From Bryobacter aggregatus MPL3 (GTDB lineage: Bacteria > Acidobacteriota > Terriglobia > Bryobacterales > Bryobacteraceae): DNA of 64,000 nt. The notes beneath the pieces are model-generated. The model saw nothing but the letters and a program-made list of their open reading frames with translations, searched no databases and had not been told where the DNA came from. A program made the position numbers and the translations under genes. Below, piece after piece: positions 1-8,277 of this stretch (within the stretch, counting starts at the first letter, position 1; every line of letters begins with the position of its first letter). The DNA lies in the NCBI RefSeq assembly GCF_000702445.1, contig NZ_JNIF01000004.1, forward strand, positions 124,001 to 188,000. Direction: 5' to 3'.

Positions 1-786
1 GCTTGAAGCGGTTGAGAAGGCCAGAATATAGGGATCTTTGACGGCCTGGATAAAGCGCCGCATCGGGATCTTGAAGATCACCATCACCGCTCCCAGCACC
101 ACGACAACGAAGATCAGCAAGGACGCGAAGAGGGTGGCGATCAACTGTCCCAGGTTGAAGAGAACTCCAATGCCCTTGCTGCCGATGGTCACAGCCATGG
201 CCGCACCGACGCCAAAGGGGGCAAAGTACATGATGAACTTCGTGTACTCGAACATGATGTCGCTGAGACTCTTGCACCAATCGACAACGCTCTTGGCCTT
301 GGTGCCGATGGTGGTGCAGGCCGTGCCGAAGATGAAGGCAAAGATGACGATCTGCAGCACTTCGCCTTTGGACATCGCCTCAATGATGGAACTGGGGAAA
401 GTGTGCTCGAGCATTCCCGAAAGCGTAACCTTGTTGGCGGCAAGTTGCGCCGTCTCGTGCGGGAGATTGACGCCGATGCCGGGCTTCACCAGATTCACTG
501 CGGCCAGCCCGAGGAACAGCGCGATGGTTGTTACCACCTCAAAATAGAGAATCGACTTCAGACCAATGCGGCCCATGGTCTTGGCGCTGCCTGTGCCAGC
601 GATGCCGTAGACCAGGGTGGCAAAGACAAGCGGAGCGATGATGCTCTTAATCAGCCGGAGGAAGACGCTCGATACAGGCGCCAGTTCCTTTGCAAAGTCC
701 GGTACTGCGATGCCGAGTACGATGCCGGTTGCCATCGCAATGAAGATCCAGGATGTAAGTGATATCTTTTTCAACGTTCGCCCCAT
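1..786 (-). CDS. Dicarboxylate/amino acid:cation symporter, N-terminal part (cut by window edge)
   Basis: Sodium- or proton-coupled uptake of C4-dicarboxylates or acidic amino acids across the inner membrane (DAACS/GltP-DctA family). About 262 N-terminal residues are visible: a first helix with IAMATGIVLGI, the family segment LIKSIIAPLVFATLVYGI near residue 40, and further long hydrophobic helices. The ion- and substrate-binding C-terminal half lies off the left edge. The ATG at 786 overlaps the end of nadK by 16 bp, so the two are probably cotranscribed. A TTG at about 774, preceded by GGGGCGA, is an alternative start. The family call is firm; the substrate is not. Confidence 0.85.
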   Translation of the reverse strand, partial: MGRTLKKISLTSWIFIAMATGIVLGIAVPDFAKELAPVSSVFLRLIKSIIAPLVFATLVYGIAGTGSAKTMGRIGLKSILYFEVVTTIALFLGLAAVNLVKPGIGVNLPHETAQLAANKVTLSGMLEHTFPSSIIEAMSKGEVLQIVIFAFIFGTACTTIGTKAKSVVDWCKSLSDIMFEYTKFIMYFAPFGVGAAMAVTIGSKGIGVLFNLGQLIATLFASLLIFVVVVLGAVMVIFKIPMRRFIQAVKDPYILAFSTASS

Positions 787-1646
787 TTCAGTTTTTCGCG
801 GAGTACATCGAAGAACAACATCTTGGGCGGACGGATCAGACGAATTGCGAACGGACTGCGTTCGCAAAGGACTTCATCCCCAGCCAGCAGCGGTTCGCCA
901 ACCTGACCATCGATTGTGAGATACGCATCGCGATCCATGGCGCGATTCTCCAACCGGATCACGCTGTCTCCCGGAACAATCACGGGCCGGTGAGTCAGCA
1001 TATGAGGGCAGATAGGGGTAACACTGATGGCATCCACTTGAGGAAAGATGATCGGCCCCCCCGCGCTCAGCGAATACGCAGTTGAACCGGTGGGCGTCGA
1101 AACAATCAATCCATCCGCTTTGTAACTCGAGACAAAGTGGGAATCTACATGGACAGCCACGTCAATCATGCGCGCTAACGACGTCTTGGTGATGACGGCG
1201 TCGTTGAGCGCCTCGTATGAGGATACACGAGAACCACCACGGTGGATCTCCACCCGGAGCATCCGGCGCATTCCAATGCGTTGTTCCCCTTGCAGGGTCC
1301 GTTCGAGTTCGGGGTAGAGTTCCTCGACCGTGACGGAAGTAAGAAAGCCAAGCCCTCCCAGATTCACCGCGAGCAGTGGAATGTCCATGCCTCCAATGGC
1401 CCGGGCTGCGCTCAAAAGGGTGCCGTCGCCACCAAGTACGATGACGAGTTGTGTGTCGACCGGAACCCGTTCCCTGGGAACCCACTCGCGAAGCTGCGCA
1501 TAGTGGGCGGTTTCTTCATCTGCCCGGATCGAGATATTGCGTTGGGCCAGCCAGTCGACCAGCCCGGGCACAATACTGCGTGCTCGCGGCACATTTGGCT
1601 TCGAAATGATCCCAACAGACTGGATGTCAGCGACTTGGTCTGGCAT
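771..1646 (-). CDS. nadK: NAD kinase
   Basis: Cytosolic ATP-dependent phosphorylation of NAD to NADP. The 291-residue protein has the GGDGT nucleotide motif near residue 72, an ALND segment near 145 and the GSTAYSLSAGGP motif near 175, all diagnostic of the family; length is typical. I chose the ATG at 1646 because a GGGAG Shine-Dalgarno sequence lies about 10 nt upstream and the next residues align with family N-termini; an ATG at 1676 would add ten residues. It overlaps the 3' end of tlyA by 20 bp, and the tlyA-nadK order is common in bacteria. Confidence 0.95.
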   Translation of the reverse strand: MPDQVADIQSVGIISKPNVPRARSIVPGLVDWLAQRNISIRADEETAHYAQLREWVPRERVPVDTQLVIVLGGDGTLLSAARAIGGMDIPLLAVNLGGLGFLTSVTVEELYPELERTLQGEQRIGMRRMLRVEIHRGGSRVSSYEALNDAVITKTSLARMIDVAVHVDSHFVSSYKADGLIVSTPTGSTAYSLSAGGPIIFPQVDAISVTPICPHMLTHRPVIVPGDSVIRLENRAMDRDAYLTIDGQVGEPLLAGDEVLCERSPFAIRLIRPPKMLFFDVLREKLKWGER

Positions 1647-2355
1647 GCAACAAAAACTCCCGATTCCCTTTGCCACCCAGGATCGGACTGGGGAGCAGTC
1701 GCGTCGTATACCCGAGCGCGCGTAACGCAGATTCTACCTTGTCGCAGGCAGCCTGGTGCAGACTATCTTCGCGCACAATGCCCCCCTTGCCGACATCGGC
1801 TCTGCCCACCTCAAACTGCGGCTTGACGAGGATGACCATTTCTCCTGCGGGCTCGAGCAGGGCAGGGAAGCGGTCGAGCAACAGCGTGACGCTAATAAAA
1901 CTCACATCGCAGACCAGCAGACTCGCGAGTTCGCCAATGACGGAAGGCTCGATCAGCCGCGCATTCTGGTGTTCGTGGAGAACTACGCGGGGATCGGTCT
2001 TGAGCTTCCAATCGATTTGCGTCGCGCCGACATCGACACAATGGACTCGTGTGGCGCCGTGCTGGAGCAGGCAATCGGTAAAGCCACCCGTTGAGGTGCC
2101 GATGTCGATTGCGATGCGGCCCGTTGGGTCGATTGCAAAGTCGCGCAGCGCGCCTTCCAGCTTGAGTCCTCCACGGCTGACATAGCGGAGTTGCTCCAGA
2201 AGATCAATAGCCGACTCCGGTACAACACCGGCGCCGGCCTTGTCAATCTTTTGTCCATTGACGAGTACCTTGCCCGCGAGGATCAGCGCCTTGGCTTTCT
2301 CGCGGGTGGAAACCAGTCCGCGCTCCACCAGCATCTGGTCGAGCCGCTGCTTCAA
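1627..2355 (-). CDS. tlyA: TlyA-family 2'-O-methyltransferase (hemolysin A family)
   Basis: Predicted S-adenosylmethionine-dependent rRNA ribose methyltransferase. An S4 RNA-binding domain covers about residues 1-62 (KQRLDQMLVERGL, then VNGQKIDKAG). An FtsJ-like Rossmann domain follows, with the SAM-binding IDIGTSTGGFTDCLL at about 83-97, VDVG at about 107 and VLVKPQFE near 175. At 242 residues it has the usual family length. The start overlaps ispA by 4 bp (ATGA type), indicating translational coupling. Characterised homologues modify 16S/23S rRNA; the target here is inferred. Confidence 0.93.
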   Translation of the reverse strand: MKQRLDQMLVERGLVSTREKAKALILAGKVLVNGQKIDKAGAGVVPESAIDLLEQLRYVSRGGLKLEGALRDFAIDPTGRIAIDIGTSTGGFTDCLLQHGATRVHCVDVGATQIDWKLKTDPRVVLHEHQNARLIEPSVIGELASLLVCDVSFISVTLLLDRFPALLEPAGEMVILVKPQFEVGRADVGKGGIVREDSLHQAACDKVESALRALGYTTRLLPSPILGGKGNREFLLHARPSR

Positions 2356-3236
2356 GACTTGCGGTCCACAATGAGATCGGCGATCTCGATCAGACGGGTG
2401 GCACGGTCGCCGAAAGGAGCAAGGGCCGCGTGGGCCTTTTGGCGCTCTTCTTCCGCCATTCTCTTCGACTCGGCAAGTCCATAAACGGCAGGGAAGGTGA
2501 TCTTTTGCTGGTAAAGATCCTTACCCGCTGTCTTGCCGAGCGCTTCGCTCGATTCTTCAATGTCGAGGATGTCATCGACAATCTGGAATGCGAGTCCGGT
2601 ATGTTCACCGTATTCACTAAGAGCTGCCAATTGCTCGGCGTTCGCACCGGCGTAGATCGCCCCCATGCGGACGCTGGCCCGGAGCAGCGCGCCGGTCTTG
2701 GCGCGATGGATTTTCTCGAGCAACGCCGCATTCGGCTGCATGCCTTCGCCCTCGATATCGTGTACCTGGCCGCCAATCATCCCGCGTACCGTACCGCTGG
2801 CCGAGGCTAGCTCCACCACCAGCTGACTGCGCACTTCCGCACTGACATGCTGTAGCGAACCTAGCACCTGGAAGGCCAGTGTCAGCAGCGAGTCCCCGGC
2901 CAGGATGGCCATCGCTTCGCCGAAAACCTTGTGATTCGTGGGTTGTCCACGGCGCAGATCGTCATTGTCGAGAGCCGGCAGATCGTCGTGGATCAGTGAA
3001 TAGGTGTGGATCATCTCGAGCGTGACGGCGGCGTCGGCAATGCCGTCTGCGCCAGGTTGGATGACGTCGCCTGCGGCCATGCACAGCACCGGACGAATCC
3101 GTTTGCCGCCGGCAAAGAGGCTATAGCGCATGGCGCGATGAATCACTTCCGGCTCGACCGTCTCGGCAGGCACCCAGGTATGGAGGGTCCGCTCGACAAT
3201 TTCAACCCGGTTGGCAAGATATTCCTTCAACGTCAT
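2352..3236 (-). CDS. ispA: Polyprenyl (farnesyl/geranylgeranyl) diphosphate synthase
   Basis: Condenses isopentenyl diphosphate with allylic diphosphates in isoprenoid synthesis. The first aspartate-rich motif DDLPALDND is at residues 84-92, with the two-residue insertion seen in bacterial FPP synthases. The second, DDILD, is near residue 224, and GGKRIRP is at 43-49. Length (294) is normal. It overlaps xseB by 4 bp upstream and tlyA downstream. The usual neighbour dxs, often between ispA and tlyA, is absent. Chain length cannot be settled by eye. Confidence 0.93.
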   Translation of the reverse strand: MTLKEYLANRVEIVERTLHTWVPAETVEPEVIHRAMRYSLFAGGKRIRPVLCMAAGDVIQPGADGIADAAVTLEMIHTYSLIHDDLPALDNDDLRRGQPTNHKVFGEAMAILAGDSLLTLAFQVLGSLQHVSAEVRSQLVVELASASGTVRGMIGGQVHDIEGEGMQPNAALLEKIHRAKTGALLRASVRMGAIYAGANAEQLAALSEYGEHTGLAFQIVDDILDIEESSEALGKTAGKDLYQQKITFPAVYGLAESKRMAEEERQKAHAALAPFGDRATRLIEIADLIVDRKS

Positions 3237-3472
3237 TTGCTGAACGGCTCCGCTTCCACCTTGCTGCCGCGCTTCATCAGAATTTCGACGCGCGTTTCTG
3301 CCTCGTCCAGGCGCTTCTTCGCCGATTCACTCAATGCAACCCCCTTCTCAAAGAGGCTGATTGACTCCTCGAGACCCATGCTGTCCTTTTCGAGATGGGA
3401 AACGATTCTTTCCAACTCGTCCAGATCCTGCTCAATCGTTTTGGCTGCCGACGGGTCCTGCTCAGTGGCCAT
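3233..3472 (-). CDS. xseB: Exodeoxyribonuclease VII small subunit
   Basis: Small helical subunit that assembles on XseA to form the single-strand-specific exonuclease VII. The 79-residue product contains the XseB signature, roughly LDELERIVSHLEKDSMGLEE followed by SLFEKGVALS and a long charged helix. Start at ATG 3472 (MATEQDP); the frame is open further upstream, but that part overlaps the neighbouring gene and does not resemble the family. It precedes ispA with a 4-bp overlap, the classic xseB-ispA pair. xseA is not in the window. Confidence 0.92.
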   Translation of the reverse strand: MATEQDPSAAKTIEQDLDELERIVSHLEKDSMGLEESISLFEKGVALSESAKKRLDEAETRVEILMKRGSKVEAEPFSK

Positions 3473-4736
3473 GAGACGCCTCGAGCGGCAACATGTTGCC
3501 GGCGTCGTCGAGCGGGAAGTCATACGGCCCTTCGACAATGGTGAGATTCGGATTGGCTTCGATTTCGGCGCGCAGATTCTCGCTCATTTCGAGATCGACA
3601 AGCCCGAGTGTGTTCTTGATACGGACGATGGTGACCTGGCTGAGGTCATGCTTGCCAACCGTCGGGAGAAAGCGTTCGAGGCATTCGCGGTCGGTATCAA
3701 AGTGCACGGGGGTACGGATGGCGGAAGGCGAAGAGGCAGTCAGCGAATTGATCTGCGTTGGCTTCCAATCAATCTTCGGGAGAATGCGCGAATGGATGAC
3801 GTCGGCCATGCCCATGCCGACCGCGCTGCCATAGGTATCCTTGCTCAAATCGCGCACAAAGACGCGGTGGATCTTCGGCGGTCCCTGCCACGGGTTGTAT
3901 TCGCCATTGACGCCGCGGTTCACCACTTTGGTATCCATGCCGGCGCCGGAGATCTCCTTGCCAATTTCGTCAAGGATCAGGATGTCGAGTTCCTGGACTG
4001 GGACATGGCCCTGCCAGCTCTTCACCAGCTCGAGCAACTGTTCTTCGCGTGCTTCCATCTCTTCCACCGGCACTGCGGTGAGCTGTGCGGTGGAGTGGTT
4101 CGCATCTTCGAGAATCGCGAGACCACCCAGAATCTTGCCACTGGCCAGAACCTGGCGGCCCACGCTACGGATCATCGTGCCCAGCCCAATCTTGTAAGCA
4201 AAGGTGTGATAGTACTGCGCACCGGCAAACTTACCGAGCCCGATCGCCATCATCTTATAGAGACCGCTCTCGATGATGCCCTCAAAGTCGGTGTGCCATT
4301 TGACGCGGCCGACCAACATGACACCATCGCTTTCATAGGCGAGCTTGTCGAGATAGGCGGTGATCCCTTCGGGCGTGGTGCCGAGAGCGACAACTTCCAG
4401 TTGGCTCCGGACCGGGCATCCCATCGTCTCTTCATTAATCTTGTATTTGCCAAGCACCATGGCCTGGCCTTCGGGGGAGGCGGCTCCATGGCTTCCCATC
4501 GCGGGGAAGATGAAGGGCTTCATCCCGACAGATTTCCAGTAATCGACAACAGCGCGCACGATGGTGGCGATGTTGGCAATGCCCCGGCTCCCGACGCCAA
4601 TGGCGACGGAAGAACCAGGCTTCAGCTTTGAGGCAAAATCCGCGCTCCGCAACTCGGCGGCGACTGTGGCTGGGATGTCTTTTACAGCGCGATCAGGGAA
4701 ACTTTGGCGGACGCGGAGCATCCGGGGAAGTGGCAT
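3462..4736 (-). CDS. LarA-like (DUF2088, lactate racemase N-terminal domain) protein
   Basis: About 424 residues from the ATG at 4736 (MPLPRMLRV). It resembles proteins with the DUF2088 domain of nickel-dependent lactate racemase: a glycine-rich VAIGVGSRG segment, then PFIFPAMGSHG with a conserved histidine, and VGRVKWHTDFEG. No larB, larC or larE cofactor genes are nearby, and the protein diverges from canonical LarA in its C-terminal half, so racemase activity is not established. It overlaps xseB by 11 bp and follows the upstream unknown gene by 7 bp, suggesting one transcript. The frame is open for 49 codons upstream of the chosen start; those residues look non-conserved. Confidence 0.7.
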   Translation of the reverse strand: MPLPRMLRVRQSFPDRAVKDIPATVAAELRSADFASKLKPGSSVAIGVGSRGIANIATIVRAVVDYWKSVGMKPFIFPAMGSHGAASPEGQAMVLGKYKINEETMGCPVRSQLEVVALGTTPEGITAYLDKLAYESDGVMLVGRVKWHTDFEGIIESGLYKMMAIGLGKFAGAQYYHTFAYKIGLGTMIRSVGRQVLASGKILGGLAILEDANHSTAQLTAVPVEEMEAREEQLLELVKSWQGHVPVQELDILILDEIGKEISGAGMDTKVVNRGVNGEYNPWQGPPKIHRVFVRDLSKDTYGSAVGMGMADVIHSRILPKIDWKPTQINSLTASSPSAIRTPVHFDTDRECLERFLPTVGKHDLSQVTIVRIKNTLGLVDLEMSENLRAEIEANPNLTIVEGPYDFPLDDAGNMLPLEASHGH

Positions 4737-4743
4737 GCAATCA

Positions 4744-5391
4744 TTATGATTCAAAGCCGTCGCTAAAGTCCGCACTCCACTCCCGCTCGAGCATTCGCGA
4801 ATACTCGCCAGAGGCGTAGAGATCAAAATCGAACTGATTGGCTTTGATTTCGCCAAAACTCCAAAGCAACTGACGGCAGGCAAAGAGTTGGTCGGCGTAG
4901 CGGTAATAGTGCCGGATGAATTCGTCCGTCACCCCATGGCGCTGCGGCACTTCATTGAAAATGGCGTTGAGCCCCAGTGCGCGGGTGAAGATACTTTTAT
5001 GATCGGCAACGCCCCAATTTTTTAACTTTTCACGGATGTTGCGCGGCGGGTCTTCGGTGAGAATGGCGGCAAAGGATTGATAACAGAATCCCACTCGCTT
5101 CAGATCTTCATCGCGTTCCACCAGTTCCATACATTGCTCAATCCAGCGCAGAAGATCTTTGCCGACATAGAACAACATGCGAATCTCGCAGAAACGCCCG
5201 TCAATCAACCTGCGATCCAACTCGTCACGTGAAATTTCCCCGCTGGGGAGCAGGCCTTGCAGCATCAGACTGGCACGTGAACTCTCCACCAACTTATCCG
5301 GGCCGGCCGCCTCGGCAAAGGGATGGAGGATTAAGGGGGGCAGGCTCCAAGTCTTGGAGGCACGTTGGATGGGCATGGTCGTGATGGGCAT
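4744..5391 (-). CDS. Hypothetical protein, 215 aa, distant paralogue of the product at 15882-16505
   Basis: No family recognised. The protein is soluble and rich in aromatic residues. Features shared with the 207-residue product at 15882-16505 are an N-terminal LPPL segment, a central LLRWIEQC versus ILEWIRQC, and a C-terminal block starting LGLNAIF versus LGLRLTF followed by a D-F/Q-rich helix. I infer a small lineage-specific family. It is first in the minus-strand run that continues through the LarA-like protein to nadK. An ATG at 5376 is an alternative start; neither has a strong ribosome site. Confidence 0.7.
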   Translation of the reverse strand: MPITTMPIQRASKTWSLPPLILHPFAEAAGPDKLVESSRASLMLQGLLPSGEISRDELDRRLIDGRFCEIRMLFYVGKDLLRWIEQCMELVERDEDLKRVGFCYQSFAAILTEDPPRNIREKLKNWGVADHKSIFTRALGLNAIFNEVPQRHGVTDEFIRHYYRYADQLFACRQLLWSFGEIKANQFDFDLYASGEYSRMLEREWSADFSDGFES

Positions 5392-5478
5392 TGTACGCTC
5401 TAGAGGCTCTTCTTAGGCTAATCGGCGGGATGGCGATCTTTCCTTAAAGTATTTCTCTGATTCTACTAGGACGCCAGA

Positions 5479-7287
5479 TTACTTTCGGATTCCCAGTACC
5501 ACTGAGAATTCATACGATTGATCGAAACGGTTTACCTTAACGCGAACGGTGTCTCCTGGCTTTTTGGCTCGCAGGAGATAGGTATAGTCTTGCAGGCTGG
5601 CCACTTTCTTGCCATCGAATTCTGTCAGCACGTCTCCAGCCCGAATCCCACCCTTCTCGGCAGGGCTTCCCGCGCGGACATCGGCGAAACGGACCCCATT
5701 CGATACTTCGGCAAAATCAGGGACACTGCCGAAGTAGGGGCCGTAGCCGCCTCCGCCGCCACTGGGGGCTGCCGCCGTCTCGACCCGGCGAAATTCCGGG
5801 CGTTTCGGCGCCGCTTCGAGCTCACTCACCGTCGCTGCAACCAAGCGAACTACCTGTTGGTAGGCAACCGGATCGAACTTCTCCCAGGTGTCGGAAGGTT
5901 TGTGATAGTCCGGATGGAGTCCGGTGAAAAAGAACAGGGTCGGAATCTGCTTGGAGCTGAACGAGGTGTGATCGCTCCCTCCGATATTCAGATTCTCGCT
6001 GAAGTCCGGATGGATCGCCGGGTCCGCCTGGAGCAGGTTTTCGAGGATGGACTGGAAGCCAGACCCGCTGGCGGCTCCTGCGATAAATAGCTTGCCGTTG
6101 GTCATGCGCCCGATCATGTCGAGATTCACCATGCTGGTGCAGTTGGCCAGGTCGAGCGGCATATGAGCGGTCATGTAGCTGGAGCCGAGCAGCCCGAGTT
6201 CTTCGCCGGAGAAGTGCGCAAACAGAATGCCGCGCTTCGGCTTGGGCAGACTCTTGAAGTGACGCGCCAGTTCGAGTACGGCTGCCGTGCCGCTCGCATT
6301 GTCGTCGGCGCCGGGATGGATCTTGCCCGCCTCGCTGGGGGCCATCGAAAATTGACGGCCGACGCCGAGGTGATCATAGTGAGCTCCAATCACGATGTAC
6401 TCGCTGGTCTCTCCGGGGAGATAGGCGGCGACATTCCAGGTGGGCTTCATGATCCGGTTGATGTCGACCCGCAGATGCCCGTGCAACGAGTCGGGGAAGG
6501 CGAAGCTCTGGGGTTCGAGATTCTGGTCGATCGTACGAACCATGGCTTTCAAGTCATGGCCTGCGGCGGCGATCCATTTTTCGGCGATGCTTGTTTTCAC
6601 CTGCACCACCGGAATCCCGACCGACAGTGGTCCACTCTCATTGCCGAAAGGATCGAGCTTGTTCTCCTCGCCGGGGAAGACCGCGGTGTTGTTCAAGACG
6701 ATCATTCCGGCGGCGCCATGCAGTTTGGCATTGATCGCCTTGCCTTCGAGATTGGCGTGGCGGGTTCTTTCGGTGCCGAGGAAAACACTGTTCTGGTCGC
6801 CATCCTGGGGCTCCAGGCGGAGCACGACGACAATCTTGCCTTTGACATCAAGGCCGGCATAGTCGTCGTAGTGGTATTCGTGAGCGGTGATGCCATACCC
6901 GGCAAACACTAACGGCGCGCTCACCTCGCCCGAGGAGGAGAAGATGCGTGGCAGGAAGTCTTTCGCCACACTGAGCTTCTCGCTCCCTACGCTGAGGGTA
7001 TTGTGCGTCCCAAGCTTTGATTCGGTATTGACGACAAACTTCTGAAAGAAACTGAGCTTGCCGGATGCATCGGCGAAGGGTGCCTTCAAGCCCATCTTTT
7101 CGTAGTTGTGCGCAATCCAGCGTGCCGCCTCGTCCAACTCTTTGGTGCCGGTCCAGCGGCCTTTGTACTTTTCATTCGAGAGCAGCCGGACATCGTCGAC
7201 CATGCGCCGGCCATCGATTCCGTCCGGCAATTTGGCGGCGAAGCCAAGCATCGCCAGGAAGAGAATCGAGTAGCGCAGGCGTGACAA
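5479..7287 (-). CDS. M28-family zinc aminopeptidase with PA insert and C-terminal PDZ domain
   Basis: Exported metallopeptidase of 602 residues. It has an N-terminal signal segment (SILFLAMLGFAA) and a PA-type insert around residues 130-240. The M28 catalytic domain shows the zinc ligands in GAHYDHLG (about 300), PGADDNASG (about 327), SGEELG (about 360), NLDMIG and GGSDHTSF (about 438). A PDZ domain from about 515 carries GIRAGDVLTEFDGKKV. The M28-PDZ fusion is common in Acidobacteria. Start and upstream stop are directly adjacent (7287/7288), so it is cotranscribed with the DsbA-like gene. Probable role: periplasmic or extracellular peptide degradation. Confidence 0.9.
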   Translation of the reverse strand: MSRLRYSILFLAMLGFAAKLPDGIDGRRMVDDVRLLSNEKYKGRWTGTKELDEAARWIAHNYEKMGLKAPFADASGKLSFFQKFVVNTESKLGTHNTLSVGSEKLSVAKDFLPRIFSSSGEVSAPLVFAGYGITAHEYHYDDYAGLDVKGKIVVVLRLEPQDGDQNSVFLGTERTRHANLEGKAINAKLHGAAGMIVLNNTAVFPGEENKLDPFGNESGPLSVGIPVVQVKTSIAEKWIAAAGHDLKAMVRTIDQNLEPQSFAFPDSLHGHLRVDINRIMKPTWNVAAYLPGETSEYIVIGAHYDHLGVGRQFSMAPSEAGKIHPGADDNASGTAAVLELARHFKSLPKPKRGILFAHFSGEELGLLGSSYMTAHMPLDLANCTSMVNLDMIGRMTNGKLFIAGAASGSGFQSILENLLQADPAIHPDFSENLNIGGSDHTSFSSKQIPTLFFFTGLHPDYHKPSDTWEKFDPVAYQQVVRLVAATVSELEAAPKRPEFRRVETAAAPSGGGGGYGPYFGSVPDFAEVSNGVRFADVRAGSPAEKGGIRAGDVLTEFDGKKVASLQDYTYLLRAKKPGDTVRVKVNRFDQSYEFSVVLGIRK

Positions 7288-8268
7288 TTATTTGGCTCCG
7301 GGTGTAGCGAGGGTGACGCTGCAGCAGGCGGTGTCGCCCGCATTCTTGGCAGTCTCCTGGTACTTCAACTCGAGATCGATCACTCGTTTGAGTTGCTCCC
7401 AGGAATTGCTGCCCGCAATCTTGCGGCCGTTGATGTAGAGGGTGGGCGTCGAATTGAGACCCAGCTTCTGTGCGGTCTCGATGTCCTGGTTGACGCCCGC
7501 TTCCGTTTCCTTTGTGTCATAGCAACGGGAGAGTTGCAGCGCGTCGATGCCGTTTTTGGGAGCCCAGCTCATCATCTCCGGCTTTAGGTTTTCCGCCGTG
7601 AGGGTGCCTTGTTTGTCGAAGACCCAGTCGTGAAACTTCCAGAAGTTTTCTTCGCCCTGGAATGCAATGCACCGGCCCGCAATTGCTGCTGAACGGGCCC
7701 AGGGGTGAATCTGTTCGAGCGGATAGTCGTGGAGGAAGAGCCGGACTTGTTTCGGATAAGTTTGGGTCAGGTTCTCGCGCAGCACCTTGGCCTGGTCCTT
7801 GCAGTAGGGACATTGGAAGTCCGTGTAGAGGCTGATCACCACCGGTGCGCCCGGAGTGCCAAGCGAGGGATGCCCCACATTTTGAATCAAGCTGATCTCA
7901 CGGGCAAAGGGATGGACGGTGGTGTCGAGGATGTCGCCGCGGACAATGGTCTTCCCGTCGGCCGATACGTAGTAACGTTGCTCCATCGAGCGCTCGCCGA
8001 GTGAGGCCCGGACGGTTACCTCATCAAAGCCCTTGAGCGCGGTGGAAGGCTGGCTGTCTTTCACCACGACGGTGATCTCGGGAGTCCAGGTATTCAGGTG
8101 CCGCAGATAGTCGATCAGCTTTGCCGTATCGAGCTTCGGAGTGGTCTCAACCGGCGAACTGACCTTGGCCGTACCGGGTTTGATCTTGACTGCCTTCTTG
8201 GCGTCTTGCCCAAAAAGACAAAGCGCGGTGAGTGCAACCGGCACCACCGCGCGTAAGAACGTTTGCAT
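7288..8268 (-). CDS. DsbA-like thioredoxin-fold protein (secreted)
   Basis: 326 residues with an N-terminal signal peptide ending near residue 20. A poorly conserved domain follows to about 135, then a thioredoxin fold of the DsbA/Thioredoxin_4 type with the redox motif CPYC at 153-156. A cis-proline loop (STPTLYING) lies near residue 280. A CC pair near the C-terminus is unusual. Likely a periplasmic disulfide oxidase or isomerase. It sits 9 bp after the altronate dehydratase stop and is contiguous with the M28 peptidase downstream, whose folding it may assist (inference). Confidence 0.88.
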   Translation of the reverse strand: MQTFLRAVVPVALTALCLFGQDAKKAVKIKPGTAKVSSPVETTPKLDTAKLIDYLRHLNTWTPEITVVVKDSQPSTALKGFDEVTVRASLGERSMEQRYYVSADGKTIVRGDILDTTVHPFAREISLIQNVGHPSLGTPGAPVVISLYTDFQCPYCKDQAKVLRENLTQTYPKQVRLFLHDYPLEQIHPWARSAAIAGRCIAFQGEENFWKFHDWVFDKQGTLTAENLKPEMMSWAPKNGIDALQLSRCYDTKETEAGVNQDIETAQKLGLNSTPTLYINGRKIAGSNSWEQLKRVIDLELKYQETAKNAGDTACCSVTLATPGAK

Positions 8269-8277
8269 GACTCCAGT

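Noticed and set aside
3006-4631. 541-codon plus-strand open frame opposite ispA, xseB and the LarA-like gene
   Set aside because: It is antisense to recognisable genes and has no motif of its own; long antisense frames are common at this GC content.
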